In this document: one piece after another, positions 53,811 to 53,865 of the stretch | Position numbering within the stretch: the first letter of the stretch is position 1 | Layout: the number at the start of each line of letters is the position of its first letter | Assembly: GCA_009731375.1 (NCBI GenBank) | Contig: BJOX01000375.1 | Location: forward strand, 332,571-386,435 | Length of the DNA stretch: 53,865 nucleotides | Source of the DNA: Paulinella micropora | Lineage: Eukaryota; Cercozoa; Imbricatea; Euglyphida | Direction: 5' to 3' | Notes under the pieces: model-generated | Seen by the model: only the letters and a program-made list of their open reading frames with translations | Told to the model about the DNA's origin: nothing | The model's database searches: none | Made by a program: the position numbers and the translations under genes

Positions 53811-53865
53811 CTGGAGCCTAGGCGTGCTCGTCTTCGTCATGTACGAGAGAGAGAGAGAGAGAGAG

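Overview
The window looks like nuclear DNA of a unicellular eukaryote that I cannot place to species. Spliceosomal introns with GT..AG ends are visible, there are no bacterial operons or rRNA/tRNA genes, and a large share of the sequence is microsatellite or mobile DNA. Simple arrays such as (CATA)n, (TCTA)n, (GAA)n, (CT)n and (AT)n run for hundreds to more than 1,700 bases and often lie beside assembly gaps (N runs at 1537-2014, 5272-5281, 6465-6615, 27327-27336, 30800-30809 and 42731-42740). Host-like coding is sparse.

Layout. 1-9.8 kb: microsatellites, a 105-bp Harbinger-type MITE (4143-4247), two exons of a leucine-rich-repeat gene (5599-5965) between inverted repeat arms, a broken multi-exon gene on the minus strand (about 7372-8275) and a satellite built of palindromic CATTG/CAATG units (8339-8972). 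9.8-22.2 kb: a 12.4-kb LTR retrotransposon with near-identical LTRs. It has a Gag-like region, a Ty3/gypsy-type integrase and a long extra 3' ORF starting with a membrane segment, but no recognisable reverse transcriptase. 22.2-27.5 kb: AT-rich sequence without clear genes, a possible solo LTR, and a 1.7-kb (ATGT)n array. 27.5-34.7 kb: an AT-rich Polinton/Maverick fragment (protein-primed DNA polymerase B, retroviral-type integrase, start of a fibre-like gene and several small ORFs), without capsid, ATPase or protease genes. 35-48.7 kb: two tyrosine-recombinase retrotransposons of the Ngaro/PAT type, both on the minus strand and joined head to tail. 48.7-53.9 kb: a coiled-coil protein ORF, a run of hairpins, more microsatellites, a 132-bp tandem duplication and the first exons of a probable secreted protein.

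Main result. Comparing the two Ngaro-like copies shows three introns at the same places and in compatible phases (phases 1, 2 and 1). They join Gag, reverse transcriptase/RNase H and tyrosine recombinase into one spliced frame. Each intron, if kept, brings a stop within a few codons. The Gag stop TAA overlaps the 5' splice site of intron 2. Splicing, rather than ribosomal frameshifting, may therefore set the ratio of Gag, Gag-Pol and Gag-Pol-recombinase. The copies also contain 44-50-bp palindromic sites at their A/B repeat junctions that look like recombinase crossover sites. One such site is shared by the two elements.

Most mobile-element genes here are damaged by frameshifts, stops, a deletion, a microinversion or microsatellite growth. 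Some one-base shifts in homopolymers could be sequencing errors.
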